DNA of 42,840 bases from Cryobacterium sp. MLB-32. GTDB lineage: Bacteria > Actinomycetota > Actinomycetes > Actinomycetales > Microbacteriaceae. Where the stretch lies: contig NZ_JPRS01000006.1 of the NCBI RefSeq assembly GCF_000738085.1, positions 1 to 42,840 on the forward strand. Direction: 5' to 3'. Each line of letters opens with the position of its first letter. Positions within the stretch are counted from its first letter, which is position 1. Shown in pieces: positions 9,420 through 17,507 of this stretch. Under the pieces are notes generated by a model. The model saw only the letters and a list, made by a program, of their open reading frames with translations, ran no database searches and had not been told where the DNA came from. Both the position numbers and the translations under genes were made by a program.

Positions 9420-9602
9420 CTACAGCGTCGTCGTGGCGGTCTTTCGTCGCGCGGACGCTTTGGGGGGCACCGGAATGATCATCCGCGAGCCGGGGCAATC
9501 CTCGGCGGATCCATCCTTGGCATGATAGGTGGCAAATCGGGTGTCCGACGTGATCCAGACCAATTGATTGCACTCCGGGCATTCAATCTGTAGCATCTTC
9601 AC
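9420..9602 (-). CDS. Small CxxC zinc-ribbon-like protein
   Basis: 60 residues starting at GTG 9602, chosen because AGGAAGG lies 6 bases upstream (within 9607-9616) and because an MLQIECPEC N-terminus follows at once. CPEC at residues 8-11 is a typical half of a zinc-binding knuckle; a single further Cys (CPGS, about residue 37) and a His before it could complete a site. The tail is basic and Thr-rich (ASARRKTATTTL). I do not recognise a named family. Similar very small CxxC proteins are conserved in related actinobacteria, where they are annotated as hypothetical. Function unknown; metal binding is an inference from the cysteine spacing. Confidence 0.6.
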   Translation of the reverse strand: MKMLQIECPECNQLVWITSDTRFATYHAKDGSAEDCPGSRMIIPVPPKASARRKTATTTL

Positions 9603-9756
9603 GAGAATCCTTCCTGCCGCCGACTCTGTGTGATCGGATCGACCCTTTCAGACTACGGCGGCAGAGCTGGGTTCCGTTCATCCCAGTCAGGGGGCTGGAA
9701 TTCGTCGTGTCCGGGTGGTAATTTAGAGTTTCTTGGTGGGATTCGTGCTTGTGTGC

Positions 9757-9788
9757 GCTGAGCAGCTGAGCAGCTGAGCAGCTGAGCG
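9757..9788. repeat. 8-bp tandem repeat (GCTGAGCA x3 + GCTGAGCG) in 9603-9807 gap
   Basis: Four consecutive octamers occupy 9757-9788, about 20 bases beyond the 3' end of the gamma-glutamyltransferase gene. The rest of the 205-base gap holds the ribosome site of the CxxC gene and no recognisable gene. On the minus strand, 9653-9735 reads as a short protein-like tail (HDEFQPPDWDERNPALPP), but nothing supports it as a separate gene. Confidence 0.6.
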
Positions 9789-9807
9789 ATGGTTGTCCGC
9801 GTGGTCG

Positions 9808-11631
9808 TCACCGTCCGGCGGCGTAACCCTGGGCTCCCCGGGGATTGGCGGCCGCCTGCAGCAGGCCCGTGGTCGGATCGCTGGTCACGCAGGACAGGCG
9901 GCCGAGCGACCAGCCGCCGGAGCGGGTGATGACGTGGCCGCGCTGTTCCAGCTCGGCGATCACGTCGTCGCCGAGCCGGTCTTCGACAACGGCGCCGCCC
10001 GGCGTCCATGTGCGGGGCCAGAACGAGCCGGGGAACGACGTGGTGTGGAAGGCCGGGGCGTCGATGGCCTCCTGCGGTGAGTAGCCGCCCACGATGGTGC
10101 GCAGCAGATAGAGGAGCTGCCACTGGTCCTGCTGGTCTCCTCCCGGCGAGCCGAGCGCGGTCACCGCCGCGCCGTCTTTCAGCACGAGCGTGGGGGTCAG
10201 GGTCGTGCGGGGGCGTTTGCCCGGCGTGAGAGTCGAGGGAGACCCCTCCTCGAGCCAGGTCATCTGCAGCCTCGAGCCGAGGCAGAATCCAAGTTCGGGG
10301 ATGGTGGGCGAGGACTGCAGCCAGCCGCCGGACGGCGTGGCCGAGACCATATTGCCCCAGCGGTCGACGACGTCGATGTGGCAGGTGTCGCCGCGCATCT
10401 CACCACTCGGCATCACGACCGGTTCGGCAGCGGATGCCGGCGCGGGCCCATGTGAAGCCACAGCCCCTGGCGCCGCCACGGTGGGCTCGCCTACCCCCGC
10501 GAAAGGCACGTCCACTCCGAGTGCGGCGAGAGCCGGGGGACGGTAGTCGGTGCGCATCGGGGGAGTGAAGGGGATGACTCCCGGGACTGTTCCCGGGCGG
10601 AACTCGTGCGAGGCCGTCTGGGTGATGAGCTGTCGGCGGGCGTCAGCGTAGGCGAGCGACAGCAGGTGGTCGAGTGGCACGTCGGCATCGCCGTAATACG
10701 TGTCACGATCAGCGAGGGCCAGTTTCTCGGCTTCGAGGATGGTGTGGGCCCCGAGCGCGGTCGAGGGGTCGAGGTGCTCGTCGTCGAAGCCCTCGAGGAT
10801 GGTCAGCATCTGCAGCAGTACCGGCCCCTGCCCCCAGGCGCCGGTCTTGGCGATGGTGTGTCCGCGGAAGACCGCCGTCGTCGCCGGTTCGAAGGAAGCC
10901 CTCAGGTCGGCCAGGTCGGCCAGCGTCATGACGCCGCGGTGGTCGGTGCCCGACGAGTGTCGATGCGGGGTGCGCCCGAAATCAATCAGGGCGCGGGCGA
11001 CGAAGCCTTCGCGCCACTCCGTGCGGGCGGCCTCGATGCGTGCCTCACGCGGCTCACCCGCATCCGCTGCCGCCGCAACGAGCCGCTCGAGAACCCGGGC
11101 CCAGGGTTCGTTGGTCACGATGTCGCCGGCGCTCGGAATGCGGCCGCCGGGCATCCACTGCGCGGCGGAGGTGGGCCAATGCTCGGTGAAGAGGTCGGAG
11201 ACCGCGGCGATGGTGTCGCAGACCCGTCCGAGGATGGGGTGGCCGTTGCGTGCGTAGCCGAGGGCGAAGGCGAGCACGTCGTCGAGCTGCCAGCTGCCGT
11301 GGTCGCGGAGCAGGAGCAGCCACGCGTCGACGGCGGCCGGTACCGCGGCGGCCAGAGCTCCCGAGCCGGGAACCAGGTCGAGGCCCTCTCCACGGTAGTG
11401 TTCGCGGGTCGCCCCGGCCGGGGCCGGGCCCTGGCCCATCAGCACGATCGGCACGCCCGGCCGCTCCGCCGTGGTGAAGACTCCGGTCATGTCGCCGCCG
11501 GGGCCGTTGAGGTGGGGTTCCACGATGTGCAGCACGAAGGCGCCCGCAACAGCGGCGTCGAAGGCGTTGCCGCCCCGTTCCAGCACGGCCTGCGCTGTCG
11601 CCGTGGCGATCCAGTGCGTGGACGCCGTCAT
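9808..11631 (-). CDS. Gamma-glutamyltransferase family protein (5' frameshift)
   Basis: The readable frame gives 607 residues from ATG 11631 (MTASTHWIATATAQ). Family members in this group begin about 20 residues earlier with a TTRPTL-x-GTFGM segment. That segment is present, in a different phase, from ATG 11690 (SFSPPHSLTTRPTLQ) and joins if one base was lost near 11643. Restored length would be 627. The Ntn-hydrolase nucleophile Thr that starts the small subunit after self-cleavage is in GDTCHIDVVDRWGN (about residue 435 of the restored protein); PGGD motifs flank the active site at both ends. The family cleaves or transfers gamma-glutamyl groups (for example from glutathione) or acts as a related acylase. 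No signal peptide is visible, so it is likely cytosolic. The gene stands alone. Confidence 0.88.
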   Translation of the reverse strand: MTASTHWIATATAQAVLERGGNAFDAAVAGAFVLHIVEPHLNGPGGDMTGVFTTAERPGVPIVLMGQGPAPAGATREHYRGEGLDLVPGSGALAAAVPAAVDAWLLLLRDHGSWQLDDVLAFALGYARNGHPILGRVCDTIAAVSDLFTEHWPTSAAQWMPGGRIPSAGDIVTNEPWARVLERLVAAAADAGEPREARIEAARTEWREGFVARALIDFGRTPHRHSSGTDHRGVMTLADLADLRASFEPATTAVFRGHTIAKTGAWGQGPVLLQMLTILEGFDDEHLDPSTALGAHTILEAEKLALADRDTYYGDADVPLDHLLSLAYADARRQLITQTASHEFRPGTVPGVIPFTPPMRTDYRPPALAALGVDVPFAGVGEPTVAAPGAVASHGPAPASAAEPVVMPSGEMRGDTCHIDVVDRWGNMVSATPSGGWLQSSPTIPELGFCLGSRLQMTWLEEGSPSTLTPGKRPRTTLTPTLVLKDGAAVTALGSPGGDQQDQWQLLYLLRTIVGGYSPQEAIDAPAFHTTSFPGSFWPRTWTPGGAVVEDRLGDDVIAELEQRGHVITRSGGWSLGRLSCVTSDPTTGLLQAAANPRGAQGYAAGR

Positions 11632-11772
11632 GCCGAAGGTGCCTGCAGGGTGGGGCGGGTGGTCAGGGAGTGCGGAGGTGAGAAGGACATGGGTTCACTT
11701 TCGGCTTCGGGTCGTCGGCATGGGAGACGGGCGGGCGTGTCCCACGATCTGTCGGTCACAGTTGGGCGCCGA

Positions 11773-11811
11773 TTGAATACAATCACACAAACATTTAGTC
11801 ATTTGTATACC
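11773..11811. promoter_or_regulatory. Two TTGTATACAA-like half-palindromes upstream of gamma-glutamyltransferase
   Basis: TTGAATACAA (11773-11782) and TTTGTATACC (11802-11811) lie in the only AT-rich stretch of this gap. Their core centres are about 29 bases apart, close to three helical turns. TTGTATACAA-like palindromes are typical of GntR/FadR-type repressors, so an operator for the minus-strand gene is possible, but no regulator gene is adjacent. A TATACA -10 element on the minus strand is the alternative reading. Confidence 0.3.
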
Positions 11812-11837
11812 TTTATCCCGCACGACCGGTTCCCTGA

Positions 11838-12046
11838 CGAGGGCAGAAGCCTGCCACGAACGACGGCACGGTCGTGGTGTTTTCCCACGCGCAGCCACGT
11901 TCACGGTGCGTTACTCCACCATCGTCGTGCAGCCGGAGGCGAACCTCGACGACGGTAATTTCTGGCCGCTTTCTTATGTCGTCACCACGCTGACCGCCAC
12001 CGATCGGAAACGACTCGTCGCCCTGCTGGCGAAGGCTGTCAGCTGA
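11838..12046 (+). pseudogene. 3' remnant of a DUF1801 (iron chaperone/YdhG-like) gene
   Basis: The 391-base gap 11691-12081 contains the C-terminal half of a DUF1801-type protein. In one frame 11850-11890 reads PATNDGTVVVFSHA. After one lost base near 11891 the next frame reads ATFTVRYSTIVVQPEANLDD, then GNFWPLSYVVTTLT and a terminal LLAKAVS to TGA 12044-12046. The DG-x-VVVF, ANLDDG, FWP-x-SY and final AKAVS pattern matches the family C-terminus. The first half of the domain (about 50-60 residues) and any start codon are missing, and an in-frame TGA lies just before. It is therefore truncated as well as frameshifted. The family resemblance is recalled rather than searched. The rest of the gap is AT-rich regulatory-looking sequence. 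Confidence 0.6.
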
Positions 12047-12081
12047 CGTCGGACTCCCTGAAGTTTCAGACGTGTCGGGTT

Positions 12082-14427
12082 CTACCAGTGGAAGTCGGTG
12101 AAATCCGAGGAGGAAGCGGATTTTTGGAGAGCTCGACGACGCCCGGTAAGCCAATTGCTCAGTTCATCGGGGGAGACCGGGTGAGACATCAGATACCCCT
12201 GCGCCTCATCGCAGCCGTATCGGGTCAGAGCCTCAACTATCGCGCTGTCTTCAACCCCTTCAGCCACGATTCTGAGGCCGCTGCTGTGAGCGAGATCGAT
12301 CGTGGAGCTGACGAGCGCGGCTGCCATCGGGTTGTCTCTCATCGGCGTGATGAAGGATCGGTCCAACTTGAGTTCGTCGATTGGGAGGTCGCGCAGGTTT
12401 TTCAGCGAACTCTGGCCGGTGCCGAAATTATCGAGCGAGACCCGAAGGCCTATCGAGCGCAGTCGACCCAGAATAGCGACGGCCAAGCCAGGGTCTTCCA
12501 GCAGGAACTCCTCGGTGATTTCGAGCATCAGGGCGGAAGGACGCAACCGACGCGCAGACAGCATGGCTTCGATGCGATCGGGCAGCTGGACGTCGGTCAG
12601 GGAGCGTGCCGACAGATTGACGGCGATGGAGAACGTGTGACCCTGAGCACCCCATTCCACTGCCTGGTCCAGCGCGAGCGTGAGAACGACGTCGGTCAGG
12701 ACGGGCATGAGCCCGGCGTCTTCCGTGACGGTGAGGAAAGAAGACGGGGAAAGCTGCCCGCTCGTCGGATGGTTCCACCGCACCAAGGCCTCAACTCCGG
12801 TCACGTCGCCGGTGGCCAGGTCGACCTTGGGCTGGTATTGCAGGATGAATTGGTCGGTGCGTAAGGCCAGCCGAAGCTCCTGCAGGGTGTGAAGCTTCCA
12901 TTCACTGTGAGCGTTGTCGGCATCGACATAGACGTGCAGCCCCGAGTGCGTCGCCTTGGCCCTGTACATGGCCATGTCAGCCTTGCGCAGCAGGGTCGTC
13001 AGATCGCTGCCCTGCCCGGGCGCAACGGCAATGCCGATGCTGGCGGTGATCCCCAGTGTGAACCCGTCACTCGCGAACGGCTCGGTCAGCGCTAGTCGGA
13101 GCCGCTGGGCTGTTGCCGTCGCCTGCTCGGCATCCGCGTCATCGAGCAGTAGCGCGAAGTCGTCCCCGCCCAGGCGGGCGAGGGTATCGGCCGTGTCTAT
13201 CTCGTGGAGCAGCCGGGTGGCGACCTGGGCGAGAAGGAGATCGCCTACGTCGTGGCCGAAGGTGTCATTGACTTCCTTGAACCTATCCAGGTCAAGCATG
13301 AGCACTGCGGCCGGCGCGTCGGGCCGTGCCGCCAGCCGTGTACCCGCGGTGCAGGTGAAGGATCGCCGATTGGCCAGTCCGGTCAGGTCATCGGTGAGGA
13401 CGAGGCGTCGCAGCGTGCCCACGGCACCGGCCTGCCGGAAGGCAAGCTGGGTGCGCACGCCCGCTAGGGCAAGGGTGGCCGCGGCGAGCAGCAGGGCCAC
13501 CGGTGAGACGCTCACCCGTGTGGCTAACAGCAGGATGACGAGGACGGCGACCGTCGTGACCGCGGGCACGAGCAGTGCCCGTGTTCGCCGAGGCGATCGT
13601 GTCCCACGTAGGCCCACCCGGGTTCGGGCGTTCACCCAGACAGCGACCATGGTGAGGCCCAGGGCCCAGCCGGCATCGAGAAGGGTGCCACTGTGATACT
13701 TTCCGGCGAGCAGGAGCGTGGCGTACGCGATATCGGTCGCAGCGAAGACCAGAAGGCCGGTGGCCAGGAGCAACCAGCATCGTCCCAACCGAAATTCCGG
13801 CGACGCGGCGATGCCGACGAGCACGGCCACGAGCAGGAGGTCGAACAGGGGAAAGGCGAGGGCGATTGCGGTGGGTGTGATCGCGGCACCGGGACTCGCG
13901 GAATCCACGCGGGGGGCCAGAAAAGCGGCGAGCACGGCAGCGGCGCCCAGGGCGCAGACCGCGGAATCGAGCACGACAGACCAGGGCAGTCGTCTCCGCT
14001 GGTGACGGACGAGCAGGCCGAGGGACACGAGGATGACCGGGTAGAACATCAGCGCCCCGAAGTTGGCCTGGGAAGGGAAAAGGGGCTCGTCGCGCACGAT
14101 GGGCGCGATGGCGGAGTACGTTGCGCCGAGCGCATAACACGTGACGGCGGCGGCGGCCAGCGACAATTGCCCCGTCAGGCCGCGGTTTCTGGTCGCGGCG
14201 AGCCAACAGACCAGGGCCGGGATCCAGAGGGAAAGCAACGACAGCCAGACGTGTGTTCGGATGTCCGTCCGACTCGTGTCCAGGTCGTCGCCGGGCAGAT
14301 GCAGGCTTGCCGTGTAGGCGATGAGACCGAGCCACATGGCCCAGGTCAGCCACCGTGGTGCTGCCTGTTGACTCCCGCGTTGACTCCCACGTTGGCGGGC
14401 TGTGGCGACACCTGATGTCGATCCCAT
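12082..14427 (-). CDS. Membrane GGDEF-EAL cyclic-di-GMP protein (variant active sites)
   Basis: 781 residues from ATG 14427. An N-terminal integral membrane region (about residues 27-325, roughly eight hydrophobic segments) is a probable sensor. It is followed by a GGDEF domain opening with LTDDLTGLANRR and carrying GGDDF instead of GGDEF (about residue 420), without an RxxD inhibitory site at the usual spacing (DTAD there). The EAL domain starts at EALVRW (about 545) and keeps the Asn (AVNLSA), Glu (LEITEE), Lys (ELKLDRSF), Glu (AEGVED) and Gln (EAQGY) positions. The metal-binding DDFGTG loop, however, is DNFGTG. Such dual proteins make or break cyclic-di-GMP. Here GGD(D/E)F may still be active, while the Asp-to-Asn change could weaken hydrolysis or make the EAL domain a sensor. 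A 12-bp repeat near the start encodes the GSQRGSQ stretch. Confidence 0.9.
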   Translation of the reverse strand: MGSTSGVATARQRGSQRGSQQAAPRWLTWAMWLGLIAYTASLHLPGDDLDTSRTDIRTHVWLSLLSLWIPALVCWLAATRNRGLTGQLSLAAAAVTCYALGATYSAIAPIVRDEPLFPSQANFGALMFYPVILVSLGLLVRHQRRRLPWSVVLDSAVCALGAAAVLAAFLAPRVDSASPGAAITPTAIALAFPLFDLLLVAVLVGIAASPEFRLGRCWLLLATGLLVFAATDIAYATLLLAGKYHSGTLLDAGWALGLTMVAVWVNARTRVGLRGTRSPRRTRALLVPAVTTVAVLVILLLATRVSVSPVALLLAAATLALAGVRTQLAFRQAGAVGTLRRLVLTDDLTGLANRRSFTCTAGTRLAARPDAPAAVLMLDLDRFKEVNDTFGHDVGDLLLAQVATRLLHEIDTADTLARLGGDDFALLLDDADAEQATATAQRLRLALTEPFASDGFTLGITASIGIAVAPGQGSDLTTLLRKADMAMYRAKATHSGLHVYVDADNAHSEWKLHTLQELRLALRTDQFILQYQPKVDLATGDVTGVEALVRWNHPTSGQLSPSSFLTVTEDAGLMPVLTDVVLTLALDQAVEWGAQGHTFSIAVNLSARSLTDVQLPDRIEAMLSARRLRPSALMLEITEEFLLEDPGLAVAILGRLRSIGLRVSLDNFGTGQSSLKNLRDLPIDELKLDRSFITPMRDNPMAAALVSSTIDLAHSSGLRIVAEGVEDSAIVEALTRYGCDEAQGYLMSHPVSPDELSNWLTGRRRALQKSASSSDFTDFHW

Positions 14428-14468
14428 TGCGCCCCCGCTTCCCTGCTTTTACGCTAGCGGAAAGCGCG

Positions 14469-14521
14469 TTTGTATACCCCCGTTTAAGTGTCCCCAGTCC
14501 GAGTGCCACCGGAACGGGGAC
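14469..14521. promoter_or_regulatory. TTTGTATACC copy and a hairpin between marR end and GGDEF start
   Basis: TTTGTATACC (14469-14478) repeats exactly the decamer at 11802-11811 and lies about 42 bases before the GGDEF/EAL start; on the minus strand its TATACA could be a -10 box. Next to it GTCCCC (14490-14495) pairs with GGGGAC (14516-14521), with an inner TCCG/CGGA stem, just past the MarR stop. It is a possible terminator, but no U-run follows. Confidence 0.35.
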
Positions 14522-14533
14522 CCGACGATGCGT

Positions 14534-14983
14534 CTACCAGCGGCGAGCTGATGACGCGCTGATGATGCCCAGCAGGGCGTCGCGCAGCACGGCTGCGTCG
14601 TTCAGGGCGGGAAAAACGTCCGCCTCGAGGGTGCCCGCCTGGTGCCAGACCGCGGTACCGGCCTCCGTTCGGGTGACCGAGTGGCGACGCTGGTCACGCT
14701 CATCGCGCACGCGGGCAACGTACCCCTCGCGCTCCAGTCGTTCGAGAGTGCGTGACATTGTCTGCGTCTGCACACGTGCCGCACGGGCCAGTTCCGTCTG
14801 GTTGAGCGGACCCGGTCCGAGCAGGTGCAGCACGATGAGGCCGGCGTGCGTGAGCCCGAGACGACCGAGCGCCTCGATCCAGGCGTGTTCCACCAGCCGG
14901 GCCGCCGTGGACAACAGGCGACCGGTGGGCCAGTCACTCATCGAATCCGGAGTCTCCGGCGGCCCCGGAATAGGCGTAGTCAT
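14534..14983 (-). CDS. MarR-family transcriptional regulator
   Basis: 149 residues from ATG 14983, or 135 from ATG 14941, which has a GGAG-containing leader; the start is therefore uncertain. The winged helix-turn-helix is clear: LNQTELARAARVQTQTMS (recognition helix region, about residues 60-78), then LERLEREGYVARVRDERDQR (beta wing) and SVTRTEAG. MarR proteins are dimeric repressors that release DNA on binding small phenolic or drug-like ligands. The gene is divergent from the TspO-like/MFS pair, and a perfect palindrome lies in the 60-base gap, a classic arrangement for repression of both directions. Likely control target: the adjacent membrane protein and efflux pump. The ligand is unknown. 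Confidence 0.88.
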   Translation of the reverse strand: MTTPIPGPPETPDSMSDWPTGRLLSTAARLVEHAWIEALGRLGLTHAGLIVLHLLGPGPLNQTELARAARVQTQTMSRTLERLEREGYVARVRDERDQRRHSVTRTEAGTAVWHQAGTLEADVFPALNDAAVLRDALLGIISASSARRW

Positions 14984-15013
14984 GCGTTCAACATAGTGCT
15001 AAATTATTTATTT

Positions 15014-15027
15014 GTCAGCTAGCTGAC
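15014..15027. promoter_or_regulatory. Probable MarR operator, perfect 14-bp palindrome
   Basis: GTCAGCTAGCTGAC is self-complementary over all 14 bases, sits in an AT-rich gap between divergent marR and the TspO-like gene, and resembles the TAGCTA-centred sites of many MarR repressors. -10-like AT-rich blocks (AAATTATTTAT, 15001-15011; TATGTT on the minus strand near 14990-14995) flank it, so occupancy would block both promoters. Confidence 0.65.
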
Positions 15028-15043
15028 GGTTAGGAGAATGATC

Positions 15044-15862
15044 ATGGAACACCGTGATGCACTTCGTCAGGGCACGGTCCTGGCTAGCGCCGTGCTGGGT
15101 ATCGTCGGCGCCTTCATCGGCTCGGGTGCCGCCGGCGGAACGCCCATGCCCGAGGTCTCCGGCGGCGCCCTCGCGGCCGACGCCACGCTCATCGCGCCCG
15201 GCGGGCCGGCATTCGCCATCTGGACACCCATCTACGCCGGGCTGCTGGCGTATGCCGTCTGGCAGCTCCTGCCGTCCCAGAAGACGGATGCCCGCCAGCG
15301 GCGGCTCGGCTACCCGATCGCCCTGTCGTTGCTGCTCAACGCCGCGTGGATCCTCAGCGTGCAGTTCGACCTGCTGGCCCTGAGCGTTCCCATCATCGTG
15401 CTGCTTCTGGTCGTTCTGGTGGGCACGATGCGGATCATGGTTGATACCCGACCGAAGAACCGGCTCGAGGGGGTGCTGGTCGACGCAACCATGGGTCTCT
15501 ACCTTGGCTGGGTCTGTGTGGCCACCGCCGCGAACGTGGCGGCGGTGCTGGTGGCGGCCGGATTTACCGGCTTCGGAGTGTCTCCCGACCTGTGGGCCGT
15601 CGTTGTGATCGGCGTGGCGGGGCTGGTCGGCGTGTTCCTCGCCTGGTATGACCGGGGCCGCTGGGCGCCTACGATTGCGCTCTGTTGGGGCCTCGGCTGG
15701 GTGGCCATCGCTCGGCTGAGTGGCGAACCCCTCTCTGTTCCGGCCGGAGTGGCCGCCCTCGTCTGCGTGGCGATCGTTATCGGCGCCACCGCCGTGGCGG
15801 GGATGCGCGCGCGTTCCGGCGGCGCATCCGTTCGGCACGCCCGGACGGCGGTCAGCGCATGA
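15044..15862 (+). CDS. TspO/MBR-like (tryptophan-rich sensory) membrane protein
   Basis: 272 residues from ATG 15044, preferred over ATG 15038 because GGAG (15033-15036) is 7 bases before it. The protein is almost entirely hydrophobic helices (about seven to eight). The segment GGPAFAIWTPIYAGLLAYAV resembles the TspO/MBR signature, and tryptophans recur at helix ends as in the family. Classical TspO proteins have about 160 residues; the longer form with extra helices is common in actinobacteria. Family members bind porphyrins or related ligands and affect stress responses, but the role of the long forms is unclear. The stop overlaps the start of the MFS gene as ATGA (15859-15862), so the two are translationally coupled and probably share MarR control. 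Confidence 0.75.
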   Translation: MEHRDALRQGTVLASAVLGIVGAFIGSGAAGGTPMPEVSGGALAADATLIAPGGPAFAIWTPIYAGLLAYAVWQLLPSQKTDARQRRLGYPIALSLLLNAAWILSVQFDLLALSVPIIVLLLVVLVGTMRIMVDTRPKNRLEGVLVDATMGLYLGWVCVATAANVAAVLVAAGFTGFGVSPDLWAVVVIGVAGLVGVFLAWYDRGRWAPTIALCWGLGWVAIARLSGEPLSVPAGVAALVCVAIVIGATAVAGMRARSGGASVRHARTAVSA

Positions 15863-17496
15863 ACGGTGCACGCCGCCGTTGGTTCGGCCTCGTCTTCATC
15901 AGCATCGCGGTGGCGCTCATCATCGTCGATTCGACGATCGTCAACGTGGCCATTCCGTCGATTGTCGACGACCTCGGCATCACCTCCACACAGGTGCAAT
16001 GGGTGCAGGAAAGCTACACACTCGTCTTCGCGGCGCTGCTCCTCGTTTTCGGCACCCTCGCCGATCGATACGGGCGGCGACGGATTCTGCTTCTCGGCAT
16101 TGTCATCTTCGCCGGTTCCTCGGTGTTCGCCGCCCTCGCCCAAACCGGCGATCTGCTGATCGCCTCGCGTATCCTGCAGGGAGTGGGCGGCGCGATGGTG
16201 CTCCCCACCACGCTCTCACTCATTAACGCGACATTCCGCGGGCGCGAGCGAGGCATCGCCTTCGCCATCTGGGGGTCCACGATCGGCGGTATGGTCGCGG
16301 TCGGACCCCTGCTCGGCGGATTCCTCACCACGTACTACTCGTGGCGCTGGGCGTTCGGCATCAATGTTCCGCTCGGTCTGATCATCATCGTCGGTGTGCT
16401 GTTCTTCGTGAGCGAGTCGCGCGACACCGGAGACCCGCGCCGCGTCGACGTGGTCGGTGCCGTGCTCTCGGTGATCGCGAGCGCCACCCTCGTCTTCGGG
16501 CTCATCGAGGGACGCAGCTACGGATGGTGGCTCGCCCGCCGCCCCCTCACCATCGGCGACTACACGTGGCCCTACGACCTGTCGATCATCCCGTTCGTTT
16601 TCCTCATCTCGGTGCTGGCCGGAATAGCCTTCGTCTGGTGGGGCATCCGTCGGCAGAAGGCCGGCAAGACCACACTGCTCGCGTTCTCGCTGTTCCGGAT
16701 CGCTTCATTCCGAAACGGGAATATAGCCGCCCTGATCGTGTCCCTCGGAGAATTCGGCATCATTTTGTCCCTGCCGCTGTGGCTGCAGAACGTGCTTGGT
16801 TACGACGCGCTCCAGACCGGGTTCGTGCTTCTCGCCCTCGCGATGGGCGCGTTCGTGGCAAGCGGGGTGGCCGGAGCGCTGGGTAACCGGGTCTCCCCGG
16901 TCACGATCGTGCAGGTTGGGCTGCTTCTGGAAATCGTCGGTGTGACGGGCCTCGGATTCATGATTTCGGCGCAGGCCACGTGGCTGTCGGTGGTGCCCTT
17001 CCTCTTCGTCTACGGCCTCGGCGTGGGACTCGCCACCGCGCAGCTCACCGGGGTGGTCTTGAAAGACGTGCCCGTTGACAAGAGTGGCCAGGGCTCGGGT
17101 ACGTCGAGCACCGCCCGGCAGATCGGTTCCGCTCTGGGCATCGCCATCCTGGGAACGATCCTCTTCACCTCGGTCGGCGCGTCCTTGGACGCCAAGCTCG
17201 CCGAGATGCCGGCCGTGCCGGCGGCGGCGCGCAGTCAAGTGGTGGACGCCGTCGTCGACAGCGCCGGCTCCGCGATTCCCGCGCTCGAGCAGCGCAGTCC
17301 GGCGGTGGCCGATGCGGCCAGGGACGCGTTCAGCGACGGAACCCGATACGCCGCCGTCGCGGCGGCGGGATTCCTTGCGCTCGGCTTCCTCGCGACACTT
17401 CGACTCTCCGGTCGTGCGCCCCGGGACGAGGAGACGACGGATGCCGACCAGCCTGTCGGCGAGTCGGCATCCGTTCCTCCCGTTGTGGAGCCCTAG
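15859..17496 (+). CDS. MFS drug:H+ antiporter, DHA2 (EmrB/QacA) 14-TM family
   Basis: 545 residues from ATG 15859; the frame is open to 15685 but that overlaps the upstream gene in another phase, so the ATGA overlap start is preferred. It shows the DHA2 layout: D-motif in TM1 (VALIIVDSTIVNVAIP), motif A GTLADRYGRRR after TM2, motif C-like GSTIGGMVAVGPLLGG in TM5, and about 14 membrane helices. The tail (about residues 515-545) is hydrophilic and disordered. Family members export drugs or toxic metabolites across the cytoplasmic membrane using the proton gradient. Pairing with a MarR repressor and a TspO-like protein suggests induced export of a small hydrophobic compound. The gene converges on the FHA gene with only 11 bases between stops. 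Confidence 0.93.
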   Translation: MNGARRRWFGLVFISIAVALIIVDSTIVNVAIPSIVDDLGITSTQVQWVQESYTLVFAALLLVFGTLADRYGRRRILLLGIVIFAGSSVFAALAQTGDLLIASRILQGVGGAMVLPTTLSLINATFRGRERGIAFAIWGSTIGGMVAVGPLLGGFLTTYYSWRWAFGINVPLGLIIIVGVLFFVSESRDTGDPRRVDVVGAVLSVIASATLVFGLIEGRSYGWWLARRPLTIGDYTWPYDLSIIPFVFLISVLAGIAFVWWGIRRQKAGKTTLLAFSLFRIASFRNGNIAALIVSLGEFGIILSLPLWLQNVLGYDALQTGFVLLALAMGAFVASGVAGALGNRVSPVTIVQVGLLLEIVGVTGLGFMISAQATWLSVVPFLFVYGLGVGLATAQLTGVVLKDVPVDKSGQGSGTSSTARQIGSALGIAILGTILFTSVGASLDAKLAEMPAVPAAARSQVVDAVVDSAGSAIPALEQRSPAVADAARDAFSDGTRYAAVAAAGFLALGFLATLRLSGRAPRDEETTDADQPVGESASVPPVVEP

Positions 17497-17507
17497 GTCG
17501 GGGAACC

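Noticed and set aside
9653-9735. Protein-like tail HDEFQPPDWDERNPALPP on the minus strand
   Set aside because: No start codon, domain or ribosome site supports a separate gene; it is the end of a shadow frame.
10606-11958. 450-codon plus-strand frame across the gamma-glutamyltransferase gene
   Set aside because: Shadow of a gene whose catalytic motifs are visible on the other strand.
15685-15858. Possible 58-residue N-terminal extension of the MFS protein
   Set aside because: It overlaps the TspO-like gene in another phase and lacks hydrophobic or family features; the ATGA overlap start is better.
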